From positions 186,001 to 250,000 of the forward strand of contig NZ_JASZYE010000001.1 of assembly GCF_030317145.1 (NCBI RefSeq): a stretch of 64,000 bases of DNA, in the 5' to 3' direction. The position numbers and the translations under genes are program-made. The notes under the pieces are model-generated. The model had not been told where the DNA came from and made no database searches. It saw only the letters and a list, made by a program, of their open reading frames with translations. Source of the stretch: Variovorax flavidus (GTDB lineage Bacteria > Pseudomonadota > Gammaproteobacteria > Burkholderiales > Burkholderiaceae_C). Positions 20,413 to 29,279 of this stretch are shown here, in pieces (position 1 is the stretch's first letter; each line of letters starts with the position of its first letter).

Positions 20413-20838
20413 TTACTGCACCAGCAGCACGGAGATATCGGTTTCCGCCACCACCTTGGTGGCGACCGAGCCCATCAATGCGCGGCCGAAGATGCCATGG
20501 CCGTGGGTGCCCATCACGATGAGGTCGACCTTGGCGGCCTCTGCTGCCTTGAGGATCTCTTCGGCGGCATGGCCGTGCCGCTGGTCGATGACGTAGTTGG
20601 TGATACCGCCCTTCGCGAGCAGCGCCTTGACCGGGTCGATCACCTTCGCGGTTTCCTCGGCGTAGTAGTCGGTGATCACTCCCTTGCTGAGATGGCGTGC
20701 CACGTGGCCCGGAACGCCGATGCATACGTGCACCAGTACCAGTTCATTGCCGTCGACGAACATGGTCCGATGCTTGGCCAGGTATTCGATGGCCTTCTGC
20801 GTGTGCGAGCTGCCGTCAATGGCGATCAGGATCTTCAT
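20413..20838 (-). CDS. Universal stress protein UspA family
   Basis: A 141-residue single-domain Usp protein. The ATP-binding signature G-x2-G-x9-G-S is intact near the C-terminus (MGTHGHGIFGRALMGSVATKV), and IAIDGSSHTQKA at the N-terminus supplies the conserved aspartate. It therefore probably binds ATP. A GAGAGGTAG-like ribosome site precedes the ATG. A second UspA gene lies 65 bases upstream on the same strand. Confidence 0.93.
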   Translation of the reverse strand: MKILIAIDGSSHTQKAIEYLAKHRTMFVDGNELVLVHVCIGVPGHVARHLSKGVITDYYAEETAKVIDPVKALLAKGGITNYVIDQRHGHAAEEILKAAEAAKVDLIVMGTHGHGIFGRALMGSVATKVVAETDISVLLVQ

Positions 20839-20903
20839 GCACTACCTCTCGATGTTTCGCAGTCCGCGGCGAAAGCACCGCGCGACCTCGTTATAAACCG
20901 GTA

Positions 20904-21347
20904 TCAGCGCAGCACCAAGACCGGCAATTCGGAGTGCGTGAGCACGTGCTGGGTTTCGCTGCCGAGCAGCAGTCGCTTGATGCCCTTGCGGCCATGCGAT
21001 GCCATCACGATCATGTCGCTCTTGTGCTTCTTCGCGGCATTGACGATCGCCTCCGCCACGAGGTCGGAACTGACCGTCACGGTCTTGATCTTCACGCCGC
21101 TGGCCTTGGCGCGCTTGGCGACGGCATCGAGCGTTTCCTGCGCGGCATCCGCCCATTGCTTCTCGATGCGCGCGACGTCTTCGGGCGTGAAGACGGCGGC
21201 GCCGTCGAAGTAGTTCTTGGGGTAGCGGGGCACGACCGTCAGCGCGACCAACTCGGCTCCGTTCTGCGTTGCAAGCTCGATGGCGCTCGCCACGGCCTTC
21301 TTCGAAAGCGGAGAGCCGTCGGTGGCAACCAGGATGCGCTGGAACAT
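20904..21347 (-). CDS. Universal stress protein UspA family
   Basis: A 147-residue Usp protein, different from its neighbour (an insertion with VPRYPKNYFDGAAVFTPEDVARIEKQW after the second strand). The nucleotide signature is MASHGRKGIKRLLLGSETQHVL, consistent with ATP binding. The start LVATDGSPLSKKAV carries the conserved aspartate. Transcribed ahead of the other UspA gene, perhaps on one message. Confidence 0.93.
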   Translation of the reverse strand: MFQRILVATDGSPLSKKAVASAIELATQNGAELVALTVVPRYPKNYFDGAAVFTPEDVARIEKQWADAAQETLDAVAKRAKASGVKIKTVTVSSDLVAEAIVNAAKKHKSDMIVMASHGRKGIKRLLLGSETQHVLTHSELPVLVLR

Positions 21348-21450
21348 GGAGTTCTCCTGAGTACGAGTGCACAGACTTTAAGCGAGGCACGGCGCCGTGT
21401 GTTGCGCCACCTCAAGCTTTCCGGACTGCGCCCGTGCCCGCGCCGCTATC

Positions 21451-22266
21451 TCAGCCGTGCAGCCCCTTCCAGAGCATGTAGGCAGCCAATACGTAGAGGA
21501 TGCTCGCGAACACCCGCTTGAGTTTGCTTACCGGCAGGCTGTGCGCCGCCTTGGCCCCCAGTGGCGCGATGAGAAAGCTGCAGATCGCGATCACGCCCAG
21601 CGCGGGCAGCCAGATGTAGCCGAAGGACCCTTCCGGAAGTCCCTGTACCGATTGGCCGCTCCAGACATAGCCGACCACGTTGGCGACCGCGATCGGAAAG
21701 CCCAGCGCTGCGCTGGTTGCCACCGCGTTGTGGATCGCGACGTTGCACCAGGTCATGAAAGGCACGCTGATGAAGCCGCCGCCAGCGCCGACCAGTCCGG
21801 AGATGAAGCCGATGGCGCCGCCTGCGCCCAGTTGGCCGGCCGTGCCCGGCATCTGGCGCGTGGGCTTCGGCTTCTTGTCGAGGAACATCTGCGTCGCCGA
21901 AAAGCCGACGAACAGCGCAAAGAAGATCGCGAGCGCTGTGCCCTTGAGCAGCGCGAAGACGCCGAGGCTGCCGATCAGGCTGCCGATCACGATGCCGGGT
22001 GCGAGACGCCGCACGATGTCCCAGCGCACGGCGCCACGCTTGTGGTGCGCGCGTACGCTGGAGATCGACGTGAAGATGATCGTCGCCATCGAAGTCGCAA
22101 TCGCCATCTTGACCGCCAGGTCGGCGGCCACGCCACGGTTGCCCAGGATGATCGTGATGAAGGGCACCATCAGCATGCCGCCGCCGATGCCGAGCAGGCC
22201 TGCGAGAAAGCCGGTGCCGACGCCGAGCAGGGCGAGTTCGGCGATCAGGATGGGTTCGATCGTCAT
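21451..22266 (-). CDS. TauE/SafE-family sulfite/organosulfur exporter-like permease
   Basis: A 271-residue integral membrane protein with about eight hydrophobic segments and the repeated glycine-rich motifs of the family: LLGVGTGFLAGLLGIGGGMLMVPF near the N-terminus and GFISGLVGAGGGFISVPFM in the second half. Members move sulfite, sulfoacetate or other small anions; the substrate here is unknown. It lies downstream of the 6S RNA terminator, which should isolate it from that transcript. Confidence 0.9.
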   Translation of the reverse strand: MTIEPILIAELALLGVGTGFLAGLLGIGGGMLMVPFITIILGNRGVAADLAVKMAIATSMATIIFTSISSVRAHHKRGAVRWDIVRRLAPGIVIGSLIGSLGVFALLKGTALAIFFALFVGFSATQMFLDKKPKPTRQMPGTAGQLGAGGAIGFISGLVGAGGGFISVPFMTWCNVAIHNAVATSAALGFPIAVANVVGYVWSGQSVQGLPEGSFGYIWLPALGVIAICSFLIAPLGAKAAHSLPVSKLKRVFASILYVLAAYMLWKGLHG

Positions 22267-22284
22267 GAAAGCAAGCGAGTCCAG

Positions 22285-22318
22285 AAAAAAGCCACGGCCC
22301 CGTGGGAGGGGCCGTGGC
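22285..22318 (-). terminator. Intrinsic terminator of the 6S RNA
   Basis: On the minus strand a perfect 11-base stem (GCCACGGCCCC pairing with GGGGCCGTGGC, 22291-22301 and 22308-22318) with a 6-base loop is followed directly by six T residues. It begins 12 bases past the folded 6S RNA 3' end and precedes the permease gene start at 22266. Confidence 0.92.
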
Positions 22319-22330
22319 CGTCATGAATAG

Positions 22331-22506
22331 GTGTCTGCGAGTGTGGGCCGGACTCGCATCCTGAACCGGGGTTCAGGTGGGCGAGGGCAGCAAGGCTTCG
22401 GGTTCATCTGACGCGAGATGATCACACCCGCCGAGCGATATACCAAGCCCTGCTCCGTAGAGCATTGGAACAAGGACATATAGAGCCCGACGCGCACCGC
22501 AGACAC
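22331..22506 (-). ncRNA. ssrS: 6S RNA
   Basis: About 176 nt. It binds the sigma70 RNA polymerase holoenzyme and mimics an open promoter. The ends pair: GTGTCTGCG at the 5' end with CGCAGACAC at the 3' end, continued by CGGGCTC with GAGTCCG. A second stem joins AGCAGGGCTT with AAGCCTTGCT, leaving a central bubble. The 3' side of the bubble folds into the perfect hairpin CCTGAAC-CCCG-GTTCAGG. This is the classic 6S shape. Position downstream of zapA is the conserved proteobacterial location. A TAAAAT box lies 5 bases upstream of the 5' end. Confidence 0.92.
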
Positions 22507-22511
22507 GGTGG

Positions 22512-22517
22512 ATTTTA
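22512..22517 (-). promoter_or_regulatory. -10 box of the 6S RNA promoter
   Basis: TAAAAT on the minus strand, ending 5 bases before the predicted 6S RNA start at 22506. No good -35 element is seen at the usual distance. The remaining bases 22518-22640 between this box and the zapA stop hold nothing else that I recognise. Confidence 0.65.
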
Positions 22518-22640
22518 CGCCCACCGCAACCCTCTGTGGCGACCCCGGATCGGTAACAGCACGGAATCGGCTTTGCCGGCCGCAGGTGCTGGCCCCGGAA
22601 GGGCGGGCGAAACGACTCGAACTGCGCAGCGTGCGGCGAG

Positions 22641-22958
22641 TTACAGCAGATGGCCGTCGCCGGCCAGCGCCTGGTCGAGACGCTGTATCAACTGCGACGC
22701 ACGCGCGTCGTCGGGGCCGGCATCGGGCGCTGCCGCGGTTTCCGGGGCAGGCGCGGCCTCGCGCTGCACGAGGTCGAAAGCCAGGTTGAGCGATGCCAGC
22801 ACCGCGATGCGGTCCCGCGCCTTCACCTTGCCCGCGTCCCGGATCTTGCACATGGCGGCATCGACTCTTTCGACTGCTTCACGCAATTGCGCTTCGCCGC
22901 CTTCGGGGCAGCCGAGCAGGTAACTCTGGCCCATGATCTGGACTTCGATTTGTTTCAT
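22641..22958 (-). CDS. zapA: Cell division protein ZapA
   Basis: A 105-residue FtsZ-ring stabiliser. The N-terminal domain MKQIEVQIMGQSYLLGCPEGGEAQLREAVERVDAAM is typical, followed by the ZapA helix RIAVLASLNLAFDLV. The tail after residue 70 is rich in Ala and Pro and poorly conserved. The ATG overlaps the stop of the upstream coiled-coil gene by one base (TGATG). Upstream of 6S RNA, as in many proteobacteria. Confidence 0.93.
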   Translation of the reverse strand: MKQIEVQIMGQSYLLGCPEGGEAQLREAVERVDAAMCKIRDAGKVKARDRIAVLASLNLAFDLVQREAAPAPETAAAPDAGPDDARASQLIQRLDQALAGDGHLL

Positions 22959-23182
22959 CAGGTAGAGGATGCGTCTTGGGAGGGATCGGCCGGCAGCTGC
23001 TCGAGCAAGGCATCGAGCCGTGTGCGCGCCGCGGCGAGCCGGGACTTGAGCGCATCGCGTTCGCGCGTGAGCGCGTCCACCTGGTCCTGCAGCAACGCAT
23101 TGGTGCGCTGTACTTCTTCATGGCGCACGAGCAGGCGTTCGACTCGCTCGGCGATCTGTTCAATACGGCTGGATGCAGGCAT
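22958..23182 (-). CDS. Small ZapB-like coiled-coil protein
   Basis: A 74-residue protein, nearly all one coiled coil (about residues 5-60; heptads around IEQIAERVERLL, TNALLQDQVDALTRERDALKSRL). It resembles the DUF904/ZapB-like proteins encoded next to zapA, and probably helps organise the division ring; that role is inferred from position. I chose the ATG at 23182 (MPASSRIEQ) because the upstream extension is basic and lacks the coiled-coil pattern. Translationally coupled to zapA. Confidence 0.82.
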   Translation of the reverse strand: MPASSRIEQIAERVERLLVRHEEVQRTNALLQDQVDALTRERDALKSRLAAARTRLDALLEQLPADPSQDASST

Positions 23183-23235
23183 GGGGGGCGATTGTAGATT
23201 CCGGCGGTGGCGGGTTTCCACCTAAAATCCCGCGC

Positions 23236-23446
23236 GTTGGTGCTCGCGCCGCGGTTCACGCGTCGCAGTTCAACGGGAAGCAGGAGTCGAGGCCCCCCAG
23301 GGCCGAGCCAGCCTGCGCTGCCCCCGCAACGGTCAAGCAGACGGCGCCCCATGGGTGCCGCCCTCGTCAATCAGCCACTGGATGCCCTGAAACAGGCACC
23401 TGGGAAGGCGACGAGGGTCGCGCTGCCAGCCCGGATACCGGCCAAC
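23236..23446 (+). promoter_or_regulatory. Cobalamin (AdoCbl-type) riboswitch
   Basis: About 210 bases upstream of btuB with the conserved blocks in order: TTGGTGCT at the 5' side, GCGCTGCCCCCGCAAC at 23315-23330, AGCCACTG at 23373-23380, GGGAAGG near 23402, and the B12 box AGCCCGGATACCGGCC at about 23428-23443. Binding of cobalamin normally turns off the downstream uptake gene. Past it, CGCATG...CATGCG and ACCGGC-GGGGAA-GCCGGT (23498-23515) can form hairpins near the translation start. No T-rich terminator is seen, so control is more likely at translation. Bases 23183-23235 hold the divergent promoter space. Confidence 0.95.
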
Positions 23447-23541
23447 GAGGCGGCTGCCGCATGTCTGAAAGCATGCGCGCGGCCATGACGTCCAAGCACC
23501 GGCGGGGAAGCCGGTGAAGGACATTGATCTTTGTCGCTCCC

Positions 23542-25425
23542 ATGAAAATTTGCGTTTCCTCCATCCGCGCCGCCCGGTGTGCTTCGCCGTGGCCGCTCGC
23601 GCGCGCCCATGCCGTGTCCCTGTCGGTCGCTCCCTTGCTGGCGGGGCTTGCCCTTCCCGCGCTCTCGCAAGGCACGACGCCCGCGCTCCCCGAGACGGTC
23701 GTGACCGCGACCCGCACGCCGACGCGCGTCGATGAACTGGTGTCCGACACCGTCGTCATCGAGCGCGCGCAGATCGAGCAGCTTGCGAATCGCACCTTGC
23801 CCGACATCCTCGCGCGTCTCGCGGGTGTCCAGGTGTCGGCCACCGGCGGGCGCGGCAAGACGAGCAGCGTGTTCATCCGCGGCGCCGAGGCGCGCCACTC
23901 CATTCTTCTGATCGACGGCATCCGCTATGGATCGGCCACCGCTGGCACGCCCTCCTGGGAAAACATTCCCGTCGAGATGATCGACCGCATCGAAGTGGTG
24001 AAGGGGCCTGCCTCGGCGCTGTACGGCAGCGATGCCGTGGGCGGGGTGGTGCAGATCTTCACCCGCAAGGCCAATGCAGGCGACCCGGCGTTCAGCCCGC
24101 GGGCGTCGGCCACGGTCGGCACCGACAGCTACAAGCAGATCACGGGCGGCTTCAGCGGCGCCTCGGGGGCTGCGACCTATTCGCTGGACATCCAGCGCAC
24201 AATCGACAGGAGTTTTTCAGCGACCAACAGCAAGGTGCAGTTCGGCAACTACAACCCTGATCGCGACCCCTTCTCGCAAAGCGCGGTCAACGCTTCGCTG
24301 GGCTACCAGATCAACCCCGATTGGAAGGTCGACGCCGGCATTCTGTATGCCGACGGCCTGAACCACTATGACGACGGACCGAACCGCGACACCCGCGGCA
24401 CCTTGCGCACGCAGACCGCGTATGTCGGTGCGCGTGGCGCGGTCATGTCGAACTGGACGACCCAACTGCGCTATGCCCGCAGCGAGGACTACAGCCGAGC
24501 CATCGTGGCCGCGCCCTTCAACCTGCCGGGACTGTTCGAGACAGTGGAGAACCAGTATCTCTGGCAGAACGACATCGCCACGTCGATCGGCACGGTGATT
24601 GCGGGGCTCGAGAGTCGCGAGCAGAAGGTCAACAGCGACACGCGGTACTCGGTGACCGATCGCACCATCAACTCCGGCTTTGTCGGCCTCAACGGCAATG
24701 CCGGCCCGCACAGTTGGCAGCTCAACGCGCGGCGCGACAGCAACTCGCAGTTCGGCGACAACAACAACTGGTTCGCAGGCTATGGCTACCGGATCACGCC
24801 GAACTGGCGGGTCAACGTCTCGCAGGGCACCAGCTTCGTCGCCCCGACGTTCAACCAGCTTTACTACCCAGGCTTCGGCAATCCTGCGCTGCAGCCGGAA
24901 GAGGGCAAGAACACCGATGTCGGCATCACCTGGACCCAGGGCGCTCATACCGTGAAACTGGTGGGCTACGACAACAAGATCAACGGCTTCATCACCAACG
25001 AGACGCTGCCTCAGAACATTCCGCGTGCGCGTATCCAGGGCGCGACGCTGAGCTACGACGGCCAGTTCGGCGATGTCGGATTGCACGCGAGCTACGACTC
25101 GCTCGATCCGCACAACGAGATCACCGGCAAGCTGTTGCCCCGGCGGTCGAAGGACCAGGCGACGCTCGGCATCGACTACGCGGCGGGCGACTGGAAGCTC
25201 GGCGGATCGGCGCTGTACGTGGGCAGTCGATTCGACGACGCTGCCAACCTGCGTTTCCTCAGCAGCTACACCACGGTCGACCTCTACGCGGAATATCGCT
25301 TCGCGAGGGAATGGTCCGTGCAAGGCCGTGTTGCGAACGTAGGCGATGTGGAATACGAAACGGCGTACGGCTACAACCAGCCCGGCCGTGCCTTCTACCT
25401 GACTCTGCGGTGGCAGCCGAAGTGA
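23542..25425 (+). CDS. btuB: TonB-dependent vitamin B12 receptor
   Basis: Outer-membrane barrel that imports cobalamin with TonB energy. About 627 residues: signal peptide (ending LPALSQG), a TonB-box-like PETVVTATRTP, the plug domain (RTLPDILARLAGVQV to VQIFTRKA, with FIRGAEARHSILLIDGIR), then the barrel ending FYLTLRWQPK. The riboswitch upstream identifies the ligand class. The start is not certain: the ATG at 23542 begins a good signal peptide but has no close ribosome site; a TTG at 23524 lies just after GAAGGAC. Overlaps cobU by 4 bases. Confidence 0.95.
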   Translation: MKICVSSIRAARCASPWPLARAHAVSLSVAPLLAGLALPALSQGTTPALPETVVTATRTPTRVDELVSDTVVIERAQIEQLANRTLPDILARLAGVQVSATGGRGKTSSVFIRGAEARHSILLIDGIRYGSATAGTPSWENIPVEMIDRIEVVKGPASALYGSDAVGGVVQIFTRKANAGDPAFSPRASATVGTDSYKQITGGFSGASGAATYSLDIQRTIDRSFSATNSKVQFGNYNPDRDPFSQSAVNASLGYQINPDWKVDAGILYADGLNHYDDGPNRDTRGTLRTQTAYVGARGAVMSNWTTQLRYARSEDYSRAIVAAPFNLPGLFETVENQYLWQNDIATSIGTVIAGLESREQKVNSDTRYSVTDRTINSGFVGLNGNAGPHSWQLNARRDSNSQFGDNNNWFAGYGYRITPNWRVNVSQGTSFVAPTFNQLYYPGFGNPALQPEEGKNTDVGITWTQGAHTVKLVGYDNKINGFITNETLPQNIPRARIQGATLSYDGQFGDVGLHASYDSLDPHNEITGKLLPRRSKDQATLGIDYAAGDWKLGGSALYVGSRFDDAANLRFLSSYTTVDLYAEYRFAREWSVQGRVANVGDVEYETAYGYNQPGRAFYLTLRWQPK

Positions 25426-25991
25426 GCATCGCCCGCCGCGAACTGATCCTCGGTGGTCAGAGAAGCGGCAAATCGCGCCGCGGCGAGCAACTCGCCGCGG
25501 CGTGGCTTTCGCAGTCGCCCGCGCACCGGGCGGTCCTTGTCGCGACGGCGCATGCGCACGATGACGAGATGCGCGCGCGCATCGAGCGTCACCGCAACGA
25601 TCGAGCAGTGCGCGTGCCTGCGATGTCGACGGTGGAAGAGTCCATCGCGCTCGCGCAAGTCATCCGCCAGCACGCCAGCCCGGAGACGCTGGTGCTGGTC
25701 GACTGCCTCACGCTCTGGCTGACGAACCTGCTGATGCCGGTGAGTGGGCCGATGGATGCGATGCCTTTGGTCGACCCGGCAGTTGACGACCTGCTCGAAG
25801 CGATCAAGGGATCGGCCGGCCCGCTGGTGCTGGTGGGCAACGAGATCGGCCTGGGGGTGATTCCGCTCGGCCGCGAGGTGCGTGCGTTCGTCGATGCGCT
25901 GGGTCGCCTCAACCAGGAGGTGGCCGGCGCCTGCGACCGTGTCACGATGATGATGGCGGGGCTGCCCATGACCCTGAAAGAACCCGAATGA
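25422..25991 (+). CDS. cobU: Adenosylcobinamide kinase / adenosylcobinamide-phosphate guanylyltransferase
   Basis: Bifunctional late cobalamin enzyme (CobU/CobP), 189 residues: phosphorylates adenosylcobinamide and then adds GMP. The P-loop is GGQRSGKS (about residues 11-18), followed by the guanylylated-histidine region ARIERHRNDR, DCLTLWLTNLL and VGNEIGLGVIPLGREVRAFVDALGRLNQ, all typical. The GTG start overlaps the btuB stop as GTGA, and its own stop overlaps btuF as ATGA. Confidence 0.95.
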   Translation: MSIARRELILGGQRSGKSRRGEQLAAAWLSQSPAHRAVLVATAHAHDDEMRARIERHRNDRAVRVPAMSTVEESIALAQVIRQHASPETLVLVDCLTLWLTNLLMPVSGPMDAMPLVDPAVDDLLEAIKGSAGPLVLVGNEIGLGVIPLGREVRAFVDALGRLNQEVAGACDRVTMMMAGLPMTLKEPE

Positions 25992-26851
25992 ATTTTCTTG
26001 CAAGGCTGGTCCTCACCGGAGCCTTGGCCCTGCTGGCCGCCGCGGCGCAGGCGGTCGTCGTGACCGACGAGCGCGGCGTGAACGTGGACCTGCCCAGGCC
26101 GCCGCAGCGCATCGTCACGCTGCTGCCGTCCTTGACCGAATTCGTCTGCACCATGGGCGCCTGCGATAGGCTGGTCGGCGTCGATCGCTATTCCAACTGG
26201 CCGGATTCGGTTCGTGGATTGCCGCAGGTCGGCGGCGGCATCGATCCGAACGTCGAGGCCATCGTCGCGCTGAAGCCCGACGTGGTGTTGCTCGCCAAGT
26301 CGTCGCGCGTCACGGAGCGCCTCGAAGCATTGGGACTCAAGGTGCTCGTGCTCGAACCGAAGAGCCACGCCGACGTGCGGCGAGTGCTTGATGTGCTCGG
26401 GCAGGTACTGGGCACTAACGATGCGCAGCGCGCGTGGCGCGCCATCGACGCCAGCGTGTCGGCCGCGGCGCAGTCGCTGCCCGCCAGCGTGAGGAATACG
26501 CGCGTCTACTTTGAGATCAACAGCACGCCGTATGCGGCAGGCGAAGACTCCTTTATCGGCCAGACACTCGCACGACTCGGCGTCCGGAACATCGTGCCGG
26601 CCTCGCTCGGGCCGTTTCCCAAGCTCAACCCGGAATTCGTGGTCCGCGCCAATCCCGACTTGATCATGGTCGGCGAGCGCAGTGCGCAGGGGATGGAGCA
26701 GCGGCCGGGGTGGGGCGGCATCAAGGCAGTGCGCGAAGGCCGCATCTGCCGTTTCACGGCTGCGCAATCGGACGTGCTGGTGCGGCCCGGCCCTCGCATG
26801 GGCGAGGCGGCGCGGCTGATGGCGCAGTGCCTTCAGGAGAAGGCGAAGTGA
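25988..26851 (+). CDS. btuF: Periplasmic cobalamin-binding protein
   Basis: Substrate-binding subunit of the B12 ABC importer, 287 residues. Signal peptide about residues 1-22 (ALLAAAAQA), no lipobox cysteine, so it is soluble in the periplasm. Family phrases RIVTLLPSLTEFVCTMGACDRLVGVDRYSNWP and KPDVVLLAKSS form the first lobe, and FVVRANPDLIMVGE the second. Begins by ATGA overlap with cobU. Hands cobalamin to BtuCD encoded just downstream. Confidence 0.93.
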   Translation: MNFLARLVLTGALALLAAAAQAVVVTDERGVNVDLPRPPQRIVTLLPSLTEFVCTMGACDRLVGVDRYSNWPDSVRGLPQVGGGIDPNVEAIVALKPDVVLLAKSSRVTERLEALGLKVLVLEPKSHADVRRVLDVLGQVLGTNDAQRAWRAIDASVSAAAQSLPASVRNTRVYFEINSTPYAAGEDSFIGQTLARLGVRNIVPASLGPFPKLNPEFVVRANPDLIMVGERSAQGMEQRPGWGGIKAVREGRICRFTAAQSDVLVRPGPRMGEAARLMAQCLQEKAK

Positions 26852-26879
26852 CCGGCCACGCCGCAGGAGGTCAGCGCGC

Positions 26880-27884
26880 GTGAAGAACCAGCATCGCCGC
26901 GCGCTGGTGTTGGGTGTCGTGCTGCTGGCGCTGGCCGCTGGGCTGTTGTTGCTGGGGGCAGGCATCGGCAGCACCGGGTTCGAGAGCGTGCTCGCGGCAC
27001 GGCACGATCCGGTTGCGCTGCAGATCGTCTGGGACATCCGCCTGCCGCGTACCTTGGGCGCGTGGCTCGCGGGTGCGTTGCTCGGGCTTGCGGGCGCTGT
27101 GGCGCAGGGACTGTTTCGCAATCCGCTGGCCGATCCCTATCTGCTGGGCAGCGCTTCCGGTGCGTCGCTCGGCATGGCTGTCGCATTGATGATGTTCGGC
27201 GTGTCGCCGGTGAGCACGCAGTGGGTCGTGCGTCTCGGGTTGACGGGCGCGGCTTTCATCGGCGCAGTGCTGGCGGTGTTGCTCACGCTGGCACTGGCGC
27301 GCGGCGTGCAGCAGACCCTGCGCCTGCTGCTCGCCGGCGTGATCGTGGGCGTGGTGCTCGGTGCAGCCAAGGACCTGATCACCATCGCCTCGGCGGACAT
27401 TCTGCAGGCCATCCAGGGCTTCATGCTCGGCAGCACCGGGCTCGTCGGATGGAGTGCCTGTGCCGTGATGGGCGGGCTCGGCGCCTTCTGCCTGTTGCTC
27501 GGCTGGGCCCTGGCGCCCATGCTCGACGGACTGGCGCTTGGCGAGGCGACTGCCAGCAGCCTGGGGCTGCCGCTTGGCGCGATGCGCGCGGCGCTGGTCG
27601 CGGTGCTGGCTCTTGCCACTGGCACGGCCGTGGCACAGACCGGGCTGATCGCCTTCGTCGGACTCGCGGCGCCGCATCTGGTGCGCTCGGCCGTGAAGAC
27701 CACGCACGCGCGTCTGATCGTGCTGTCGAGTGCCATGGGCGGCCTGCTGTTGATGACGGCCGACCTGCTTGCGCGCTGGCTGATCGCGCCGCAGGAACTG
27801 CCGGTCGGCGTGCTGACCGCGGTGCTCGGCGGAAGCTATCTGCTGTGGCTCATGCATCGGCGCAGTGCGCGGGGTGGCATGTGA
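26880..27884 (+). CDS. btuC: Cobalamin ABC transporter permease
   Basis: FecCD/BtuC-type permease with about ten transmembrane helices, 334 residues. Characteristic phrases are WDIRLPRTLGAWLAGALLGLAGAVAQGLFRNPLADPYLLGSASGASLG and GLIAFVGLAAPHLVR (the segment contacting the ATPase). The GTG start at 26880 follows a strong AGGAGGT site with 8 bases between. Its stop overlaps the ATPase gene start (GTGA). Confidence 0.94.
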   Translation: MKNQHRRALVLGVVLLALAAGLLLLGAGIGSTGFESVLAARHDPVALQIVWDIRLPRTLGAWLAGALLGLAGAVAQGLFRNPLADPYLLGSASGASLGMAVALMMFGVSPVSTQWVVRLGLTGAAFIGAVLAVLLTLALARGVQQTLRLLLAGVIVGVVLGAAKDLITIASADILQAIQGFMLGSTGLVGWSACAVMGGLGAFCLLLGWALAPMLDGLALGEATASSLGLPLGAMRAALVAVLALATGTAVAQTGLIAFVGLAAPHLVRSAVKTTHARLIVLSSAMGGLLLMTADLLARWLIAPQELPVGVLTAVLGGSYLLWLMHRRSARGGM

Positions 27885-28672
27885 GCGCGCCCGCCATCAC
27901 CCGAGAACCCGCGCTCGAAGCGCGGAGAGTCAGCGCCACGCTGGGCGTCACCGAGGTGCTGCATTTCATCGACCTCACGCTGGCGGCCGGTCGCTGGACC
28001 AGCATCGTCGGGCCCAACGGCGCGGGCAAGTCGACCTTGCTCAAGGTGCTGGCAGGCCTGCTGGCGCATGGTGGGGAGGTCAGGTTGCTCGGGCATCCGC
28101 TCGGCGCCCTGTCCGGGCGGGCGCGTGCACGTCGGATGTCCTGGCTCGGCCAGGGTGGGGCGGGCGAGGGCAGTGCGGACGACCTCATGGTGTACGACGT
28201 CGCCATGCTCGGCCGGCTGCCGCACCAGCGCTGGCTCGCGACACCGAGCGAAGCCGACCGCGCGGCGGTCGAGCGCGCGTTGCGCTGCACACAGGCCTGG
28301 GATTGGCGCGATCGCCCCCTCGGCCAACTCTCGGGCGGTGAACGACAGCGCGTCCTGCTGGCGCGTGCGCTGGCCGTCGAAGCCGAAGTGCTGCTCATGG
28401 ACGAACCGCTCGCCAATCTCGACCCACCGCACCAGGCCGACTGGATGCAGACGACCCGTGAACTCGTCGCCAACGGCCGCACGGTCGTGAGCGTGCTTCA
28501 CGAACTCAACGCCGCGCTCGCCGCCGACGCCATGGTTGTGATGGCGCGGGGCCGCGTGCTGCATCACGGCGCCTGCGACGACACCGCCACCCACCGCGCG
28601 CTGGAAGCCGTGTTCGACCAGCGTGTGGTCGTGCACCGCGTAGCGGATCACTGGATGGCTGTTCCCAAATAG
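27881..28672 (+). CDS. btuD: Cobalamin ABC transporter ATPase
   Basis: A 263-residue ABC ATPase. Walker A is GPNGAGKST, the signature is LSGGERQR, Walker B is [12 protein letters not shown], and the switch histidine is in SVLHELN. The GTG start overlaps btuC. Completes the BtuCDF importer encoded with the BtuB receptor in one riboswitch-controlled operon. Substrate assignment rests on context since FecCD-type ATPases serve several metal chelates. Confidence 0.92.
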   Translation: MSAPAITREPALEARRVSATLGVTEVLHFIDLTLAAGRWTSIVGPNGAGKSTLLKVLAGLLAHGGEVRLLGHPLGALSGRARARRMSWLGQGGAGEGSADDLMVYDVAMLGRLPHQRWLATPSEADRAAVERALRCTQAWDWRDRPLGQLSGGERQRVLLARALAVEAEVLLMDEPLANLDPPHQADWMQTTRELVANGRTVVSVLHELNAALAADAMVVMARGRVLHHGACDDTATHRALEAVFDQRVVVHRVADHWMAVPK

Positions 28673-28691
28673 CGAATCACTCACTTCACTC

Positions 28692-29261
28692 ATGCAAATC
28701 GAAAATCCACCGAGCGAGAAGCCCTACGAGAAGCCCGAAGGCGAACGCCGAGGCGTCGTCATCGTGAACACGGGCGACGGCAAGGGCAAGAGCACGGCGG
28801 CCTTCGGGCTTGCGCTGCGCGCGCACGGCCGGGGCAAGGCCGTGAAGATCTACCAGTTCATGAAGGTGCCGACGGCACGCTTCGGCGAGCACCGGATATT
28901 CGAGCAGATCGGCATCCCCATCGAAGGCCTGGGCGATGGCTTCAGCTGGAAGAGCCAGGACCTGGAGCATTCGGCGCAACTGGCCCGCGATGGCTGGGAG
29001 AAGGCCAAGGCGTCGATCCTGTCCGGTGAGTATTTCCTCGTCGTGCTGGACGAGATCACCTATCCGTTGATCTACGGGTGGCTGCCCCTCGAAGCCGTGC
29101 TGGAAACGCTACGCGCGCGGCCGAGGGAAATGCACGTCGTGCTGACGGGACGCCGCTGCCCGCCCGAAATCATCGAACTGGCGGACACGGTCACCGAGAT
29201 GCAGATGATCAAGCACGCCTTCAAGGCGGGTGTCCCCGCCCAACGCGGCATCGAAGACTAG
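28692..29261 (+). CDS. cobO: Cob(I)alamin / cob(I)yrinic acid a,c-diamide adenosyltransferase
   Basis: CobA/CobO-type enzyme, 189 residues, adds the adenosyl group from ATP to reduced corrinoid. The P-loop [15 protein letters not shown] is at about residues 25-39. [15 protein letters not shown] and [27 protein letters not shown] are typical, with the [17 protein letters not shown]-terminus. Lies 19 bases after btuD, and probably part of the same message. Confidence 0.96.
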   Translation: MQIENPPSEKPYEKPEGERRGVVIVNTGDGKGKSTAAFGLALRAHGRGKAVKIYQFMKVPTARFGEHRIFEQIGIPIEGLGDGFSWKSQDLEHSAQLARDGWEKAKASILSGEYFLVVLDEITYPLIYGWLPLEAVLETLRARPREMHVVLTGRRCPPEIIELADTVTEMQMIKHAFKAGVPAQRGIED

Positions 29262-29279
29262 ACGCTGCCGGCCTTTCTG

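Noticed and set aside
22323..22640. Possible small protein genes between the TauE/SafE permease gene and zapA
   Set aside because: The bases fold as 6S RNA plus promoter and terminator; open frames there are short, overlap the RNA and have no ribosome site.
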